The notes beneath the pieces are model-generated. The model saw only the letters and a program-made list of their open reading frames with translations. It was not told the origin of the DNA and did no database searches. Of a stretch of DNA of 64,000 nucleotides, positions 8,772 to 18,365 are shown one piece after another. The number at the start of each line of letters is the position of its first letter. Position 1 is the stretch's first letter. This DNA is from Microcella indica (GTDB taxonomy: Bacteria; Actinomycetota; Actinomycetes; Actinomycetales; Microbacteriaceae): assembly GCF_013414345.1 (NCBI RefSeq), contig NZ_CP058670.1:1240001-1304000 (forward strand), read 5' to 3'. The position numbers were made by a program, and so were the translations under genes.

Positions 8772-10136
8772 ATGGATGCACAGCCCGGGCTCGGCTCGAG
8801 CGCCGTTCCCCTGGCCGTGCGCATGAGGCCGACCTCGCTCGACGAGGTCGCGGGTCAGCAGCACCTCCTCGCTCCAGGCTCGCCCCTCGTCAGCCTCGCG
8901 AGCGACGATCCCGCTCGCACTCCGAGTGCCGTCTCGGTGATCCTGTGGGGGCCGCCGGGCACGGGCAAGACGACCCTCGCGCAGGCGATCGCGCGCAGCT
9001 CGGGCCGACGCTTCGTCGAACTCTCTGCGGTCACCGCGGGCGTGCGCGATGTTCGCGACGTCATGGAGCGCGCACTGTCGGATCGCGACCTGTACGGGTC
9101 GTCGACCGTTCTCTTCCTCGACGAGATTCACCGGTTCACGAAGGCGCAGCAGGACGCTCTGCTGCCGGGGGTGGAGAACGGCTGGGTGATCCTCATCGCC
9201 GCGACGACGGAGAACCCCTCTTTCTCGGTCATCGCACCTCTTCTGAGCCGTAGCCTGCTGCTCACGCTCGCCGCGCTCAGCGACGACGACCTGGGCGAGC
9301 TCGTCGATCGAGCGGTCGCCGATCCTCGCGGTCTCGGCGGCCGGGTCGTGCTCGAGCCCGCCGCGCGCGAGACGCTCGTGCGCCTCGCCTCGGGGGATGC
9401 CCGGCGCGCCCTGACCGCGCTGGAGGCGGCCGCGCAGTCCGCAGGAGCGCACGACGGCGCTTCGGAGCAGAGCGCTCGGGACGGGCATCCCGTGATTACC
9501 GCTGACATCGTCGCGCAGGCGGTCGACCGGGCACTGCTGCGGTACGACAAGCAGGGCGACGAGCACTACGACGTCATCAGCGCTTTCATCAAGTCGATTC
9601 GGGGCAGCGACCCGGACGCCGCGCTGCACTATCTCGCGCGCATGATCGAGGCGGGGGAGGACCCGCGGTTCATCGCGCGGCGCGTCATCATCTCGGCGGC
9701 GGAGGACATCGGCATCGCCGACCCGCAGGCGCTGCCCCTCGCCGTCGCAGCCGCGCAGGCAGTGCAGCTCATCGGCATGCCGGAGGGGCGCATCCCACTC
9801 GCCGAGGCCGTCGTCTACCTCGCCACCGCACCCAAGTCGAACGCCGCCTATCGGGCGCTCGACGAGGCGATCGCCGACGTGCGGGCGGGCGGGATCGGTC
9901 GCGTGCCCGCACCGTTGCGCGATGCGCACTACCCGGGTGCGAAGCTGCTCGGCCACGGCAAGGGCTACGTGTACCCCCACGACGAACCGGTGGGCGTCGC
10001 CGAGCAGCAGCACCTGCCTGACCCGCTCGTGGGGCGCGAGTACTACCGGCCGACGGAGCGGGGGCACGAGCGCGAGGTCTCCGCGCGGCTCGCGAAGCTG
10101 CGGGCCATCGTGCGCGGCGAGAAGCGCCAGGAGTGA
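8772..10136 (+). CDS. rarA: Replication-associated recombination protein RarA (MgsA)
   Basis: This 454-residue AAA+ ATPase has Walker [10 protein letters not shown] (about 60-68), Walker [11 protein letters not shown] (about 113-122) and the sensor region AATTENPSF. The C-terminal half contains the family motif [22 protein letters not shown] (about 273-294) and KGYVYPHD. RarA acts at stalled replication forks. The ATG is preceded by a -10 box at 6 nt spacing instead of a ribosome binding site. The gene is divergent from the cyclophilin gene and is followed by a 164-nt gap before rpsD. Confidence 0.95.
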   Translation: MDAQPGLGSSAVPLAVRMRPTSLDEVAGQQHLLAPGSPLVSLASDDPARTPSAVSVILWGPPGTGKTTLAQAIARSSGRRFVELSAVTAGVRDVRDVMERALSDRDLYGSSTVLFLDEIHRFTKAQQDALLPGVENGWVILIAATTENPSFSVIAPLLSRSLLLTLAALSDDDLGELVDRAVADPRGLGGRVVLEPAARETLVRLASGDARRALTALEAAAQSAGAHDGASEQSARDGHPVITADIVAQAVDRALLRYDKQGDEHYDVISAFIKSIRGSDPDAALHYLARMIEAGEDPRFIARRVIISAAEDIGIADPQALPLAVAAAQAVQLIGMPEGRIPLAEAVVYLATAPKSNAAYRALDEAIADVRAGGIGRVPAPLRDAHYPGAKLLGHGKGYVYPHDEPVGVAEQQHLPDPLVGREYYRPTERGHEREVSARLAKLRAIVRGEKRQE

Positions 10137-10159
10137 GCGCTCCACGCCCGTCGCTCTGC

Positions 10160-10165
10160 TAAGCT
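10160..10165 (+). promoter_or_regulatory. -10 box of rpsD
   Basis: TAAGCT is a good TAnnnT match in the gap after rarA. It implies a leader of about 130 nt before the GTG at 10301, long compared with most genes here. Confidence 0.5.
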
Positions 10166-10300
10166 TGCTCGGCCCGTCAGATATGGGCACACCCTCCCTC
10201 GTAGCCTCCACCGGATCGCCTCGGCGTGCGTTCGGACCGGACGGAGCGGTGTACGCCCGTGAGCCGCTGAAATTCTCGGCCACGCCCATGGAAGGACACC

Positions 10301-10930
10301 GTGTCTACCAAGTCACGCACTCGCAGCAAGACCCGCCTCTCTCGCGCACTCGGCATCGCCCTCACCCCGAAGGCCGCCAAGTACCTCGAGAAGCGCCCGT
10401 ACGCTCCCGGTGAGCACGGCCGCACCAAGCGCAAGGCCGACAGCGACTACGCCGTCCGTCTGCGCGAGAAGCAGCGCCTGCGCGCCCAGTACGGCATTCG
10501 CGAGGCCCAGCTCAAGATCGCGTTCAACGAGGCGCGCCGCTCCGCAGGCCTGACGGGTGAGAACCTCGTCGAGCTGCTGGAGATGCGTCTCGACGCGCTC
10601 GTGCTGCGTGCAGGCTTCGCCCGCACCACCGCGCAGGCCCGCCAGATGGTCGTGCACCGCCACATCCTCGTCGACGGCCAGCTCGTCGACCGCCCGTCGT
10701 TCCGCGTGAAGCCGGGTCAGCTCATCCACGTCAAGGCTCGCAGCGAGGGCATGGAGCCGTTCCAGGTCGCCGCGGCCGGCGGTCACGTCGACGTGCTTCC
10801 CAAGGTTCCCGGCTACCTCGAGGTCGAGCTCGACAAGCTGCAGGCGCGCCTTGTGCGCCGCCCCAAGCGTGCCGAGGTTCCCGTGACGTGCGAGGTCCAG
10901 CTCGTCGTCGAGTACTACGCCGCCCGCTAG
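10301..10930 (+). CDS. rpsD: 30S ribosomal protein S4
   Basis: This 209-residue S4 has the conserved N-terminal RSRSKTRLSRALGI-like segment and the KRPYAPGEHG motif (about 30-40). The S4 RNA-binding domain (about 97-160) contains MRLDALVLRAGFA and the QARQMVVHRHILVDG stretch. It is a primary 16S rRNA binder. There are no zinc-binding cysteines, so it is the C-minus form. GTG at 10301 is preceded by GGAAGGA (about 10290-10296). The gene appears monocistronic, with a terminator hairpin right after it. Confidence 0.97.
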   Translation: MSTKSRTRSKTRLSRALGIALTPKAAKYLEKRPYAPGEHGRTKRKADSDYAVRLREKQRLRAQYGIREAQLKIAFNEARRSAGLTGENLVELLEMRLDALVLRAGFARTTAQARQMVVHRHILVDGQLVDRPSFRVKPGQLIHVKARSEGMEPFQVAAAGGHVDVLPKVPGYLEVELDKLQARLVRRPKRAEVPVTCEVQLVVEYYAAR

Positions 10931-10948
10931 GGCACCACAGCACGTCCT

Positions 10949-10982
10949 GAACGGGGGCTCGGCGCATGCCAGGCCCCCGTTC
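10949..10982 (+). terminator. Terminator hairpin after rpsD
   Basis: GAACGGGGGC and GCCCCCGTTC form a perfect 10-bp stem, extended inward by further pairs (one mismatch) around a GCAT loop. It starts 19 nt after the rpsD stop. The following bases are C/T-rich rather than a pure T run. Confidence 0.75.
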
Positions 10983-11000
10983 CTCGTCTCCCGGCCCCGC

Positions 11001-11006
11001 TAGGCT
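11001..11006 (+). promoter_or_regulatory. -10 box of the small membrane protein gene
   Basis: TAGGCT lies just after the rpsD terminator and gives a leader of about 65 nt before the ATG at 11078. Confidence 0.45.
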
Positions 11007-11077
11007 GGGGTCTGCCCGCGCGCGGGAGAGCCCGCGACCGCACTACTGACCCGCACCACCGATTGAGGGAGAACCCC

Positions 11078-11305
11078 ATGAAGAACATCGTCTGGCTCAT
11101 CGTCGGCGCTGCCGTCGGTTTCGTCGCCGCCCACCAGGTCTCCAAGACTCCTCAGGGCAAGCAGTTCTTCGACGACGTCGATGAGAAGGCTCGCGAGTTC
11201 GGCTCGGCCGTCGTCGAGGGCTACAAGCAGCGCGAGGCTGAACTGCGCGCCGCGGTGGCCGAGGCAGAGGACACGATCGCCGACCTCACGAACCGCCTCA
11301 AGTAG
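11078..11305 (+). CDS. Small single-helix membrane protein, unknown function
   Basis: This 75-residue protein has one N-terminal hydrophobic helix (about 3-19, NIVWLIVGAAVGFVAAH). The rest is amphipathic and charged, ending in a likely coiled coil (REAELRAAVAEAEDTIADLTNRLK). ATG at 11078 is chosen because the ribosome binding site GAGGGAG lies at 11065-11071; a TTG five codons upstream overlaps that site. It resembles short YtxH-like or DUF-type proteins found before alaS in related actinobacteria. No function can be assigned from sequence. Confidence 0.8.
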   Translation: MKNIVWLIVGAAVGFVAAHQVSKTPQGKQFFDDVDEKAREFGSAVVEGYKQREAELRAAVAEAEDTIADLTNRLK

Positions 11306-11319
11306 CACGCCCCTCGTCG

Positions 11320-11350
11320 TCGGGTGGGGCCCGACAGCCCCGCCACCCGA
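11320..11350 (+). terminator. Hairpin between the small membrane gene and alaS
   Basis: TCGGGTGG (11320-11327) and CCACCCGA (11343-11350) pair perfectly, with an inner GGGC/GCCC pairing. The hairpin ends 15 nt before the alaS ATG and has no T run. It may be a weak terminator or a structured leader. Confidence 0.4.
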
Positions 11351-11365
11351 GATTCAGGAACCCCC

Positions 11366-14023
11366 ATGCAGACCGCCGACATCCAGCGCCGGTGGCTCGA
11401 CTTCTTCGGAAGCCGCGGTCACACGGTCGTGCCCTCCGCCTCGCTCATCGCGGACGACCCGACGGTCATGTTCACGATCGCGGGGATGGTGCCGTTCATT
11501 CCGTACCTCACGGGAGTCGTGCCGGCACCGTACCCGCGCGCGACGAGCGTGCAGAAGTGCATCAGGACGAACGACATCGAGGAGGTCGGCAAGACCACCC
11601 GCCACGGCACGTTCTTCCAGATGAACGGCAACTTCTCGTTCGGCGACTACTTCAAAGCCGGTGCGATCGAGTACGCCTGGGAGCTCTTGACGCTGCCCGA
11701 GTCGGAGGGCGGTCTCGGCTTCGCGGAGAAGGACCTCTGGGTCACCGTGTACGAGGAGGATGACGAGGCGCGACGACTCTGGAAGAGCATCGCCGGTCTG
11801 CCCGACGAGCGCATCCAGAACATGGGCAAGGAAGACAACTACTGGTCGACCGGCCAGCCCGGCCCGGCCGGCCCGTGCTCGGAGATCTACTTCGACCGAG
11901 GCCCGGCCTACGGCCCCGAGGGCGGCCCCGCCGTGGACGACACCCGGTACATCGAGATCTGGAACCTCGTGTTCATGCAGTACGCGATCGACCAGGTGAC
12001 GTCGAAGACCGAGTTCCGCATCCTCGGCGAGCTGCCGAACAAGAACATCGACACCGGCATGGGCATGGAGCGCGTCGCGTTCCTCAAGCAGGGTGTCGAG
12101 AACATGTACGAGATCGATCAGGTGCGCCCCGTGCTCGACGCGGCCGCGGGCCTCTCCGGTCGCCGCTACGGGGCCGACCCGGAGGACGACGTGCGCATGC
12201 GCGTCATCGCCGACCACGTGCGCTCCTCGCTCATGCTCATGACGGACGGCGTGGCCCCCGGCAACGAGGGCCGCGGGTACATCCTGCGCAGGCTCATGCG
12301 CCGCAGCATTCGCGCCATGCGCCTCCTCGGCGTCGACGCGCCGAGCGTCGAGGTGCTCTTCGGCGCCTCGCGCGACGCGATGAGCACCGCGTACCCGGAC
12401 GTCGCGGAGAACTACGACCGCGTCTCGCGCCTCGCCCTCGGGGAGGAGGAGGCCTTCCTGCGCACGCTCGCAGCCGGGACGAGCATCCTCGACCTCGCTG
12501 TCGACCGCACCGCGAAGGCCGGCGGGGGAGTGCTCGCCGGCGACACGGCGTTCCAGCTGCACGACACCTTCGGGTTCCCCATCGACCTCACGCTCGAGAT
12601 GGCGGCGGAGGCCGGGCTCTCCGTCGACCGTGCAGCCTTCGACCGGCTCATGAGCGAGCAGCGCTCGCGCGCCAAGGCCGACGCCAAGTCGAAGAAGTCC
12701 GTGCTCGCCGACGTCTCGGTGTACGGCGAGTTCCGCGCGCACGGCGAGACGCAGTTCCTCGGCTACGACCAGCTCGACACCGAGACGACCGTGCTCGGGG
12801 TCATCGTCGACGGTCGCAGCGTGCCCGTCGCCCACGCGGGGGAACACGCCGAGATCATCCTCGCCGAGACGACCCTCTACGCGGAGTCCGGCGGCCAGGA
12901 ATCCGACGCCGGGTCGATCGTCGGCCCCGGCTACGAGCTTGAGGTGCTCGACGTGCAGCGCCCCATCGCGGGGCTCGTGAGCCACCGCGTGCACGTGCGC
13001 AGCGGCGAGGTGCAGGTGGGGCACGCCGCGACCACGCACGTCGACCCGCAGTGGCGTCGTGCCGCGACCCAGGCGCACTCGGCGACGCACGTGATCCACG
13101 CCGCCCTTCGGCAGACCCTGGGCGACGACGCCCACCAGTCCGGCTCCTACAACAAGGCCGGCTACATGCGGCTCGACTTCAGCTGGAACCAGGCGCTGAG
13201 CGCCGCGACGCGCAGCGAGCTCGAGGAGATCAGCAACATCGCCGTGCGCGACAACCTTCCCGTCGAGACCCGCGTCATGGGGCTCGACGAGGCGAAGTCG
13301 CTCGGAGCGATGGCGCTGTTCGGCGAGAAGTACGGCGATCGCGTGCGGGTCGTCGACATCGGCGGCCCGTGGTCGCGCGAGCTGTGCGCGGGTACGCACG
13401 TCGCGAGCTCGGCCGAGATCGGCATGATCAGTCTCGTGAGCGAGTCCTCGGTCGGGTCGAGCAATCGGCGCGTCGAGGCGCTCGTCGGTCTCGACGCGTT
13501 CCGCGAGTTCGCGACCGAGCGCGCGATCGTCGCGCAGCTGACGAGCAGTCTCAAGACGCCGAAGGAGCAGCTGCCCGAGCGCATCACGGAGCTCACGGCT
13601 CAGCTCAAGGCGGCCGAGAAGCGCATCGCGCAGATCGAGGCGAGCCGGTTGAGCGAGCGGGTCCCCGCTCTCGTCGCCTCGGCGGCACCCGTGGGCTCCG
13701 TCACCGCGGTCGTCGAGAACCTCGGCTCGGTCGGCGCGGCCGACGACGTGCGCACGCTCGCGACGAGTGTGCGGGCACGACTCGCCGATTCCGCGGCGGT
13801 GGTCGCGCTCGCGGCCGAGGTCGGCGGCAAGGCGACCGTGATCGTGGCCACGACGCCGTCGGCGCGAGAGGCCGGCGCGAAAGCGGGTCAGCTGGCCCGG
13901 GTGGCCTCGGGGGTGCTCGGCGGCGGCGGTGGCGGCAAGGACGACCTCGCCCAGGGGGGCGGCTCCGACCCCTCGGCCATCGGTGCGGCACTCGACGCCG
14001 TCGTGCGCGAGCTGCGCGCCTGA
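11366..14023 (+). CDS. alaS: Alanyl-tRNA synthetase
   Basis: This is an 885-residue class II synthetase charging tRNA-Ala. The catalytic core at the N-terminus includes RTNDIEEVGKTTRHGTFFQMNGNFSFGDY and GPAGPCSEIY. The editing domain keeps its four metal-binding residues in HSATHVIH (571-578) and CAGTH (674-678). A coiled segment follows, then the C-Ala domain ending in the Gly-rich GGGGGGKDDLAQGGG. ATG at 11366 fits homologues that start M-x-T-A-D/E-I; the frame is open 14 codons further upstream but without conservation. It begins a tight cluster with ruvX and mltG. Confidence 0.97.
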   Translation: MQTADIQRRWLDFFGSRGHTVVPSASLIADDPTVMFTIAGMVPFIPYLTGVVPAPYPRATSVQKCIRTNDIEEVGKTTRHGTFFQMNGNFSFGDYFKAGAIEYAWELLTLPESEGGLGFAEKDLWVTVYEEDDEARRLWKSIAGLPDERIQNMGKEDNYWSTGQPGPAGPCSEIYFDRGPAYGPEGGPAVDDTRYIEIWNLVFMQYAIDQVTSKTEFRILGELPNKNIDTGMGMERVAFLKQGVENMYEIDQVRPVLDAAAGLSGRRYGADPEDDVRMRVIADHVRSSLMLMTDGVAPGNEGRGYILRRLMRRSIRAMRLLGVDAPSVEVLFGASRDAMSTAYPDVAENYDRVSRLALGEEEAFLRTLAAGTSILDLAVDRTAKAGGGVLAGDTAFQLHDTFGFPIDLTLEMAAEAGLSVDRAAFDRLMSEQRSRAKADAKSKKSVLADVSVYGEFRAHGETQFLGYDQLDTETTVLGVIVDGRSVPVAHAGEHAEIILAETTLYAESGGQESDAGSIVGPGYELEVLDVQRPIAGLVSHRVHVRSGEVQVGHAATTHVDPQWRRAATQAHSATHVIHAALRQTLGDDAHQSGSYNKAGYMRLDFSWNQALSAATRSELEEISNIAVRDNLPVETRVMGLDEAKSLGAMALFGEKYGDRVRVVDIGGPWSRELCAGTHVASSAEIGMISLVSESSVGSSNRRVEALVGLDAFREFATERAIVAQLTSSLKTPKEQLPERITELTAQLKAAEKRIAQIEASRLSERVPALVASAAPVGSVTAVVENLGSVGAADDVRTLATSVRARLADSAAVVALAAEVGGKATVIVATTPSAREAGAKAGQLARVASGVLGGGGGGKDDLAQGGGSDPSAIGAALDAVVRELRA

Positions 14024-14025
14024 GC

Positions 14026-14496
14026 ATGCGCAGCGGCGTGCGACTCGGCGTCGACGTGGGGCGCGCGCGCATCGGCATCGCGCGCAGCGACCTGCACGGC
14101 ATGCTCGCGACACCGGTCGAGACGCTCGCGCGCCGCGGCGACTACGGTGCGGGCATCCGGCGCATCATCGACGAGACGGGGGCGACCGAGCTGGTGGTGG
14201 GCCTTCCGCTCTCCCTGAGCGGTGCCGAGACGGCGTCCACCGCGGATTCCCGGGAGGTGGCGCTCGAGCTCGCGCGCGCGCTCGGGATCGCCGTGCGACT
14301 TGTCGATGAGCGCCTCACCACGGTGACGGCCGCACGGTCCCTGCGCGAGGCGGGCCGCACCTCTCGCACGTCGCGCGCCGTCGTCGACCAGGTGGCCGCT
14401 GTTATCCTGCTCCAGCACGCCCTCGACCACGAGCGCGCCAGCGGCAGCCCGCCCGGCGAACTCGTCGACCCGGACGAAGGACACCCCTCATCGTGA
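14026..14496 (+). CDS. ruvX: Putative pre-16S rRNA nuclease / Holliday junction resolvase-like protein (YqgF)
   Basis: This is a 156-residue RNase H-fold protein. The hallmark GVDVGRARIGIA (about 6-17) carries the first acidic residue, ELVVGLPLSLSG follows near 56-67, and VRLVDERLTTVTA (about 90-102) supplies the second. Members process the 5' end of 16S rRNA; a resolvase role was proposed earlier. ATG is 3 nt past the alaS stop, and the gene overlaps mltG by 4 nt (GTGA). The order alaS-ruvX-mltG-aroE is conserved in actinobacteria. Confidence 0.92.
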   Translation: MRSGVRLGVDVGRARIGIARSDLHGMLATPVETLARRGDYGAGIRRIIDETGATELVVGLPLSLSGAETASTADSREVALELARALGIAVRLVDERLTTVTAARSLREAGRTSRTSRAVVDQVAAVILLQHALDHERASGSPPGELVDPDEGHPSS

Positions 14497-15764
14497 GCGA
14501 GAACGACGACAACTGGGACGCAATCTTCCGCCCGGCTCAGGAGAGCGCGGCGCCTGATCAGCGCCGCGGCGAGCCCACCGGCCCGGTCGTCACCGAGGGC
14601 GCCCCGGCTCCTCTGTCGCGCCGAGCCGCGCGGGATGCTCGAGAGCGTCCCCGCGCCGGACGAGCTCCGAAGGAGCGCACCTCGGGTTCCCGCAGGCGCC
14701 GCTGGCCCTGGGTGCTCGGCATCGTGCTCGTGCTGATCCTCGGCGGCGCGGCGGGCGGCGCGTGGTACGTCTGGACGAACTACGAGACCCAGGTGCGCGA
14801 GGCGCTGGGCTGGGAGCTGCCCAACGACTACGAGGGCGCCGGCAACGGCACCGAGGTGCTCGTGACCATCTACAGCGGCGAGATCGGCGCCGATGTCGCC
14901 GAGTCGCTCACCGAGCAGGGCGTCACGATGACCTTCGACGCGTTCTACGATCTCCTTCTCGCCGACCCCTCCATCTCCTTCATTCCGGGAACCTACCGAT
15001 TGCAGGAGGAGATGTCGGCGCAAACGGCGCTGGATGCCCTGCTCGACCCCGAGAACAAGGTGGAGTTGAGCGCGACCGTGCGCGAGGGCCTGCGCGCCGG
15101 CGAGGTCATCGAGGCGCTCTCGGCCGGCACGGGCATCGCGCTCGAGGAGTACGAGGCGGCCATCGTCGACCCGTCGATCTACGGCATCCCGGAGGTTGCG
15201 CCCAATATCGAGGGCTACCTGTTCCCGGCCACCTACCGGTTCGAGCCGGGTACGACGGCCGAAGACCACATCCGCACCCTGGTCGACGAGATGTTCGCCC
15301 GGCTCGATGCGGCAGGTGTCGCGGAGGAGGACCGCCACACCGTGCTCACGAAGGCCTCGCTCATCCAGCGCGAGGCGCGGCTCGCCGACGACTTCTACCG
15401 CGTTGCGCGGGTGATCGAGAACCGCCTCGCCGAAGATGCCCTGCTGCAGTTCGACTCGGCCACGCAGTACGGTGCGGGTGAGACCGGGTCGGTGTGGTCG
15501 AGCGGCGATGCCCTCGGTGCGGAGAACCCGTACAACACCTACGCCAACCCGGGGCTCCCGATCGGACCCATCGCTGCACCGGGGGACGTCGCCATCGACG
15601 CGGCCCTGAACCCGGCGGAGGGCGACTGGTTCTACTTCGTCACGATCAACCTCGCGACGGGGGAGACGAAGTTCTCGGAGACTCTCGCGGAGCACGAAGT
15701 GGGCGTTGCTGAGCTGCGCGCCTGGTGCCGTGCGAGCGAGGAGAACGCCGTCTACTGTGAGTGA
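14493..15764 (+). CDS. mltG: Endolytic murein transglycosylase MltG (YceG-like)
   Basis: The protein has 423 residues. A disordered cytoplasmic N-terminus (about 1-70, many R/P/E) is followed by one membrane helix (about 71-92, PWVLGIVLVLILGGAAGGAWYV) and an extracytoplasmic YceG domain. The catalytic segment KASLIQREA (about 288-296) retains the glutamate, followed by RVIENRL and the SATQYG motif. It cleaves nascent glycan strands and ends their elongation. The start GTG overlaps the ruvX stop; its stop overlaps aroE by 8 nt. Confidence 0.93.
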   Translation: MSENDDNWDAIFRPAQESAAPDQRRGEPTGPVVTEGAPAPLSRRAARDARERPRAGRAPKERTSGSRRRRWPWVLGIVLVLILGGAAGGAWYVWTNYETQVREALGWELPNDYEGAGNGTEVLVTIYSGEIGADVAESLTEQGVTMTFDAFYDLLLADPSISFIPGTYRLQEEMSAQTALDALLDPENKVELSATVREGLRAGEVIEALSAGTGIALEEYEAAIVDPSIYGIPEVAPNIEGYLFPATYRFEPGTTAEDHIRTLVDEMFARLDAAGVAEEDRHTVLTKASLIQREARLADDFYRVARVIENRLAEDALLQFDSATQYGAGETGSVWSSGDALGAENPYNTYANPGLPIGPIAAPGDVAIDAALNPAEGDWFYFVTINLATGETKFSETLAEHEVGVAELRAWCRASEENAVYCE

Positions 15765-16596
15765 GCGCAGGCTCGCGGTGCTCGGCCATCCCGTCGCGCA
15801 CTCCCTGTCGCCGGTCATGCACGCCGCGGCGTACCAGGCGCTCGGCCTTCAGTGGGCGTACGGCCGGACGGACGTCCGTGAGCACGAGCTGGCCGGCTAC
15901 CTCGACGGCCTCGATCGGTCCTGGCGGGGCATCTCGGCCACGATGCCGCTCAAGGAAGAGCTCGCGCGCCTCGGCGACCACCGCGACCGCGATGTTGAGC
16001 TGACGGGCGCCGCCAACACGCTGCTGCTCGCCGACGACGGTCGGCGCATCGTGCGCAACACGGATGTGGTCGGAGTCGAGCGCTCGTTGCGCGGGGCCGG
16101 ACTGAGCTCAGCCGAGCATGCTGTGCTCGTCGGAGCCGGTGCCACGGCGCGGTCGGTCGTCGTCGCACTCGATGCGCTCGGCGTGCGGGGCATCACGGTG
16201 GCGGTGCGCGACGCCGCTCGTGCGGGCGGCATCCGCACTCTGGCCGAGGAGCTCGGGCTCGAGTTCGATGCGGTCGCGCTCGGCGACCTGGCCGCCGTGG
16301 TGGAGGAGACCGACGTCGTCGCGTGGACCCTGCCCAACGGCGTGCCCCTCGACGAGCAGCTGCCCGTGAGTGCGCGAGAGCACGCTGTCGCCCTCGACGT
16401 CACCTACCACCCGTGGCCGGGGCCGCTCGCCGCGCAGTGGCTCGCTGCGGGCGGTCGCGTGGCGTCCGGTCGCGACATGCTGCTGCACCAGGCGGTCCGG
16501 CAGGTGCGTCTCTTCGTCTCCGGCCAGACCGAGGTTCCGCTGGAAGCGGAGGCAACCGTGGAGGCCGCGATGGCCTCCGCGCTCGTGAAAGACTAG
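15757..16596 (+). CDS. aroE: Shikimate dehydrogenase
   Basis: The protein has 279 residues. The substrate-binding N-domain has [17 protein letters not shown] (about 8-24), the catalytic lysine in ATMPLKEE and the TGAANTLL segment. The nucleotide-binding loop [11 protein letters not shown] (about 127-137) and the C-terminal [12 protein letters not shown] motif complete the family pattern. It reduces 3-dehydroshikimate to shikimate with NADPH. The start GTG lies 8 nt inside mltG and aroC begins 4 nt after its stop, so it is the first gene of an aroE-aroC-aroK-aroB run. Confidence 0.94.
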   Translation: MSERRLAVLGHPVAHSLSPVMHAAAYQALGLQWAYGRTDVREHELAGYLDGLDRSWRGISATMPLKEELARLGDHRDRDVELTGAANTLLLADDGRRIVRNTDVVGVERSLRGAGLSSAEHAVLVGAGATARSVVVALDALGVRGITVAVRDAARAGGIRTLAEELGLEFDAVALGDLAAVVEETDVVAWTLPNGVPLDEQLPVSAREHAVALDVTYHPWPGPLAAQWLAAGGRVASGRDMLLHQAVRQVRLFVSGQTEVPLEAEATVEAAMASALVKD

Positions 16597-16600
16597 GGGC

Positions 16601-17806
16601 ATGCTGCGCTGGTTGACCGCCGGGGAATCCCACGGCCCCGAACTGATCGCCGTCCTCGAAGGGCTGCCCGCGGGCGTGCCCGTTCTGCGGGAGGCCATCC
16701 AGGCCGATCTGCAGCGTCGCAAGCTCGGGTACGGTCGCGGCGCGCGCATGAAGTTCGAGCAGGACGAGCTCACGATCTCCGGTGGCGTGCGGCACGGCCT
16801 CAGCATGGGGAGCCCCGTGGCGCTGCGCATCGGCAACACCGAGTGGCCCAAGTGGACGACCGTCATGAGCGCCGACCCGGTGGATCCCGCCGATCTGCAG
16901 AGCGGGCGCGGTGCGCCGTTGACGCGCCCCCGGCCGGGCCACGCCGACCTCGTCGGCATGCAGAAGTACGGCTTCGACGAGTCGCGCCCGGTGCTCGAGC
17001 GTGCGAGCGCGCGCGAGACCGCGGCCCGCGTCGCGCTCGGGGCGATCGCGCGGTCCTTCCTCGCGGAGCTGGGAATCCGGCTCGTCGCGCACACGCTCAG
17101 CATCGGCCCTGTGCGGGTTCCCGAGGATGCTCCGCTCCCGCACCCCGACGACGTCGAGCGTCTCGACGCCGACCCGCTCCGCTGCCTGCACGCCGAGACG
17201 AGCGCGCGCATGGTCGAGGAGGTCGACGCCGCGCACAAGAGCGGTGACACCCTCGGCGGCGTCGTCGAGGTCGTGGCGTACGGGCTCCCGCCCGGTCTGG
17301 GCTCGTACGTCCACTGGGATCGCCGGCTCGACGCTCGACTTGCGGGCGCCCTCATGGGCATCCAGGCCATCAAGGGCGTCGAGGTCGGGGACGGCTTCGA
17401 GTCGACGCGCCGGCCCGGGTCCGCCGCGCACGACGAGCTCGTGCTCGAGAACGGGGTCATCCACCGCGAGAGCGACCGCGCGGGAGGCACCGAGGGCGGC
17501 ATGAGCACCGGCGGAGTGCTGCGCGTTCGAGCGGGCATGAAGCCCATCGCGACCGTGCCGCACGCCCTGCGCACGATCGACACGGCCACCGGCGAAGCCG
17601 CACCCGCGCACCATCAGCGCTCCGACGTGTGCGCGGTGCCCGCCGCGGGCGTCGTCGCCGAGGCGATGGTGGCGCTCGTCCTCGCCGAGGCGGTGACCGA
17701 GAAGTTCGGCGGAGACTCGATCACCGAGACGCGTCGCAATCTCGAGGGCTACCTCGCGGCGATTCCAGCGACGCTCACGACAGCCGTCGCGGAGGGTCGT
17801 GCCTGA
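16601..17806 (+). CDS. aroC: Chorismate synthase
   Basis: This 401-residue enzyme starts at an ATG with [11 protein letters not shown] (about 4-14), the first signature of chorismate synthase. Further signatures are [11 protein letters not shown] (about 47-57), [15 protein letters not shown] (near 134) and the C-terminal [13 protein letters not shown] (about 341-353). It converts EPSP to chorismate using reduced FMN. The length is normal. It overlaps aroK by 8 nt. Confidence 0.97.
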   Translation: MLRWLTAGESHGPELIAVLEGLPAGVPVLREAIQADLQRRKLGYGRGARMKFEQDELTISGGVRHGLSMGSPVALRIGNTEWPKWTTVMSADPVDPADLQSGRGAPLTRPRPGHADLVGMQKYGFDESRPVLERASARETAARVALGAIARSFLAELGIRLVAHTLSIGPVRVPEDAPLPHPDDVERLDADPLRCLHAETSARMVEEVDAAHKSGDTLGGVVEVVAYGLPPGLGSYVHWDRRLDARLAGALMGIQAIKGVEVGDGFESTRRPGSAAHDELVLENGVIHRESDRAGGTEGGMSTGGVLRVRAGMKPIATVPHALRTIDTATGEAAPAHHQRSDVCAVPAAGVVAEAMVALVLAEAVTEKFGGDSITETRRNLEGYLAAIPATLTTAVAEGRA

Positions 17807-18365
17807 GCGGGGCGAGTCAGAGGCGGTCACGACGCAGGGCCTCTCCCCGCTCGCGGTGCTCATCGGGCCGCCGGCCGCCGGCAAGACGCGGCTCGGCAAG
17901 CGGGTCGCGCGCATCCTCTCCGTACCGTTCCTCGACACCGACACGCTCATCGAAGCCGAGCACGGCCCGATTCCCGGCATCTTCGCGGAGCACGGCGAGC
18001 CGGCGTTCCGCCGCTGGGAGGCGGAGGCGGTCTCCGCGGCACTCGGTCAATCCGCGGTCGTCGCGCTCGGCGGGGGAGCTGTCATGACCCCGGCGACGGC
18101 GGAAGCGCTGCGCGGCCTGCCCGTCGTGCTGCTCACCATCTCTCCCGAGGCGGTGGCGACCCGCATCGACAACGGCAAGCGACCGCTGCTCTCGGGAGGA
18201 ATCGACCGTTGGACGGAGCTCGTCGCGGCGCGGATGCCCGTGTACGAATCGCTCGCGACCGTGCGCTGGGACACCTCGCGCCGGCCGCTCAGCCAGATCG
18301 CGGACGAGATCGCCACCTGGGTGCGCACGCTGCCCGTTCACGAGTCCCCGGGAGGGCCATCATGA
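17799..18365 (+). CDS. aroK: Shikimate kinase
   Basis: The protein has 188 residues. P-loop [13 protein letters not shown] is at about 23-35, the shikimate-binding DTDTLIE follows near 46, and [17 protein letters not shown] and LGGGAVM are typical of the family. The lid has RPLLSGG. It phosphorylates shikimate at the 3-hydroxyl. The GTG start at 17799 lies inside the aroC end and the stop overlaps the aroB ATG by 4 nt. The first 15 residues are a variable extension. Confidence 0.95.
   Translation: MPERGESEAVTTQGLSPLAVLIGPPAAGKTRLGKRVARILSVPFLDTDTLIEAEHGPIPGIFAEHGEPAFRRWEAEAVSAALGQSAVVALGGGAVMTPATAEALRGLPVVLLTISPEAVATRIDNGKRPLLSGGIDRWTELVAARMPVYESLATVRWDTSRRPLSQIADEIATWVRTLPVHESPGGPS

Noticed and set aside
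11354-14113. Minus-strand open frame opposite alaS
   Set aside because: Shadow of alaS; low-complexity composition and no ribosome binding site.
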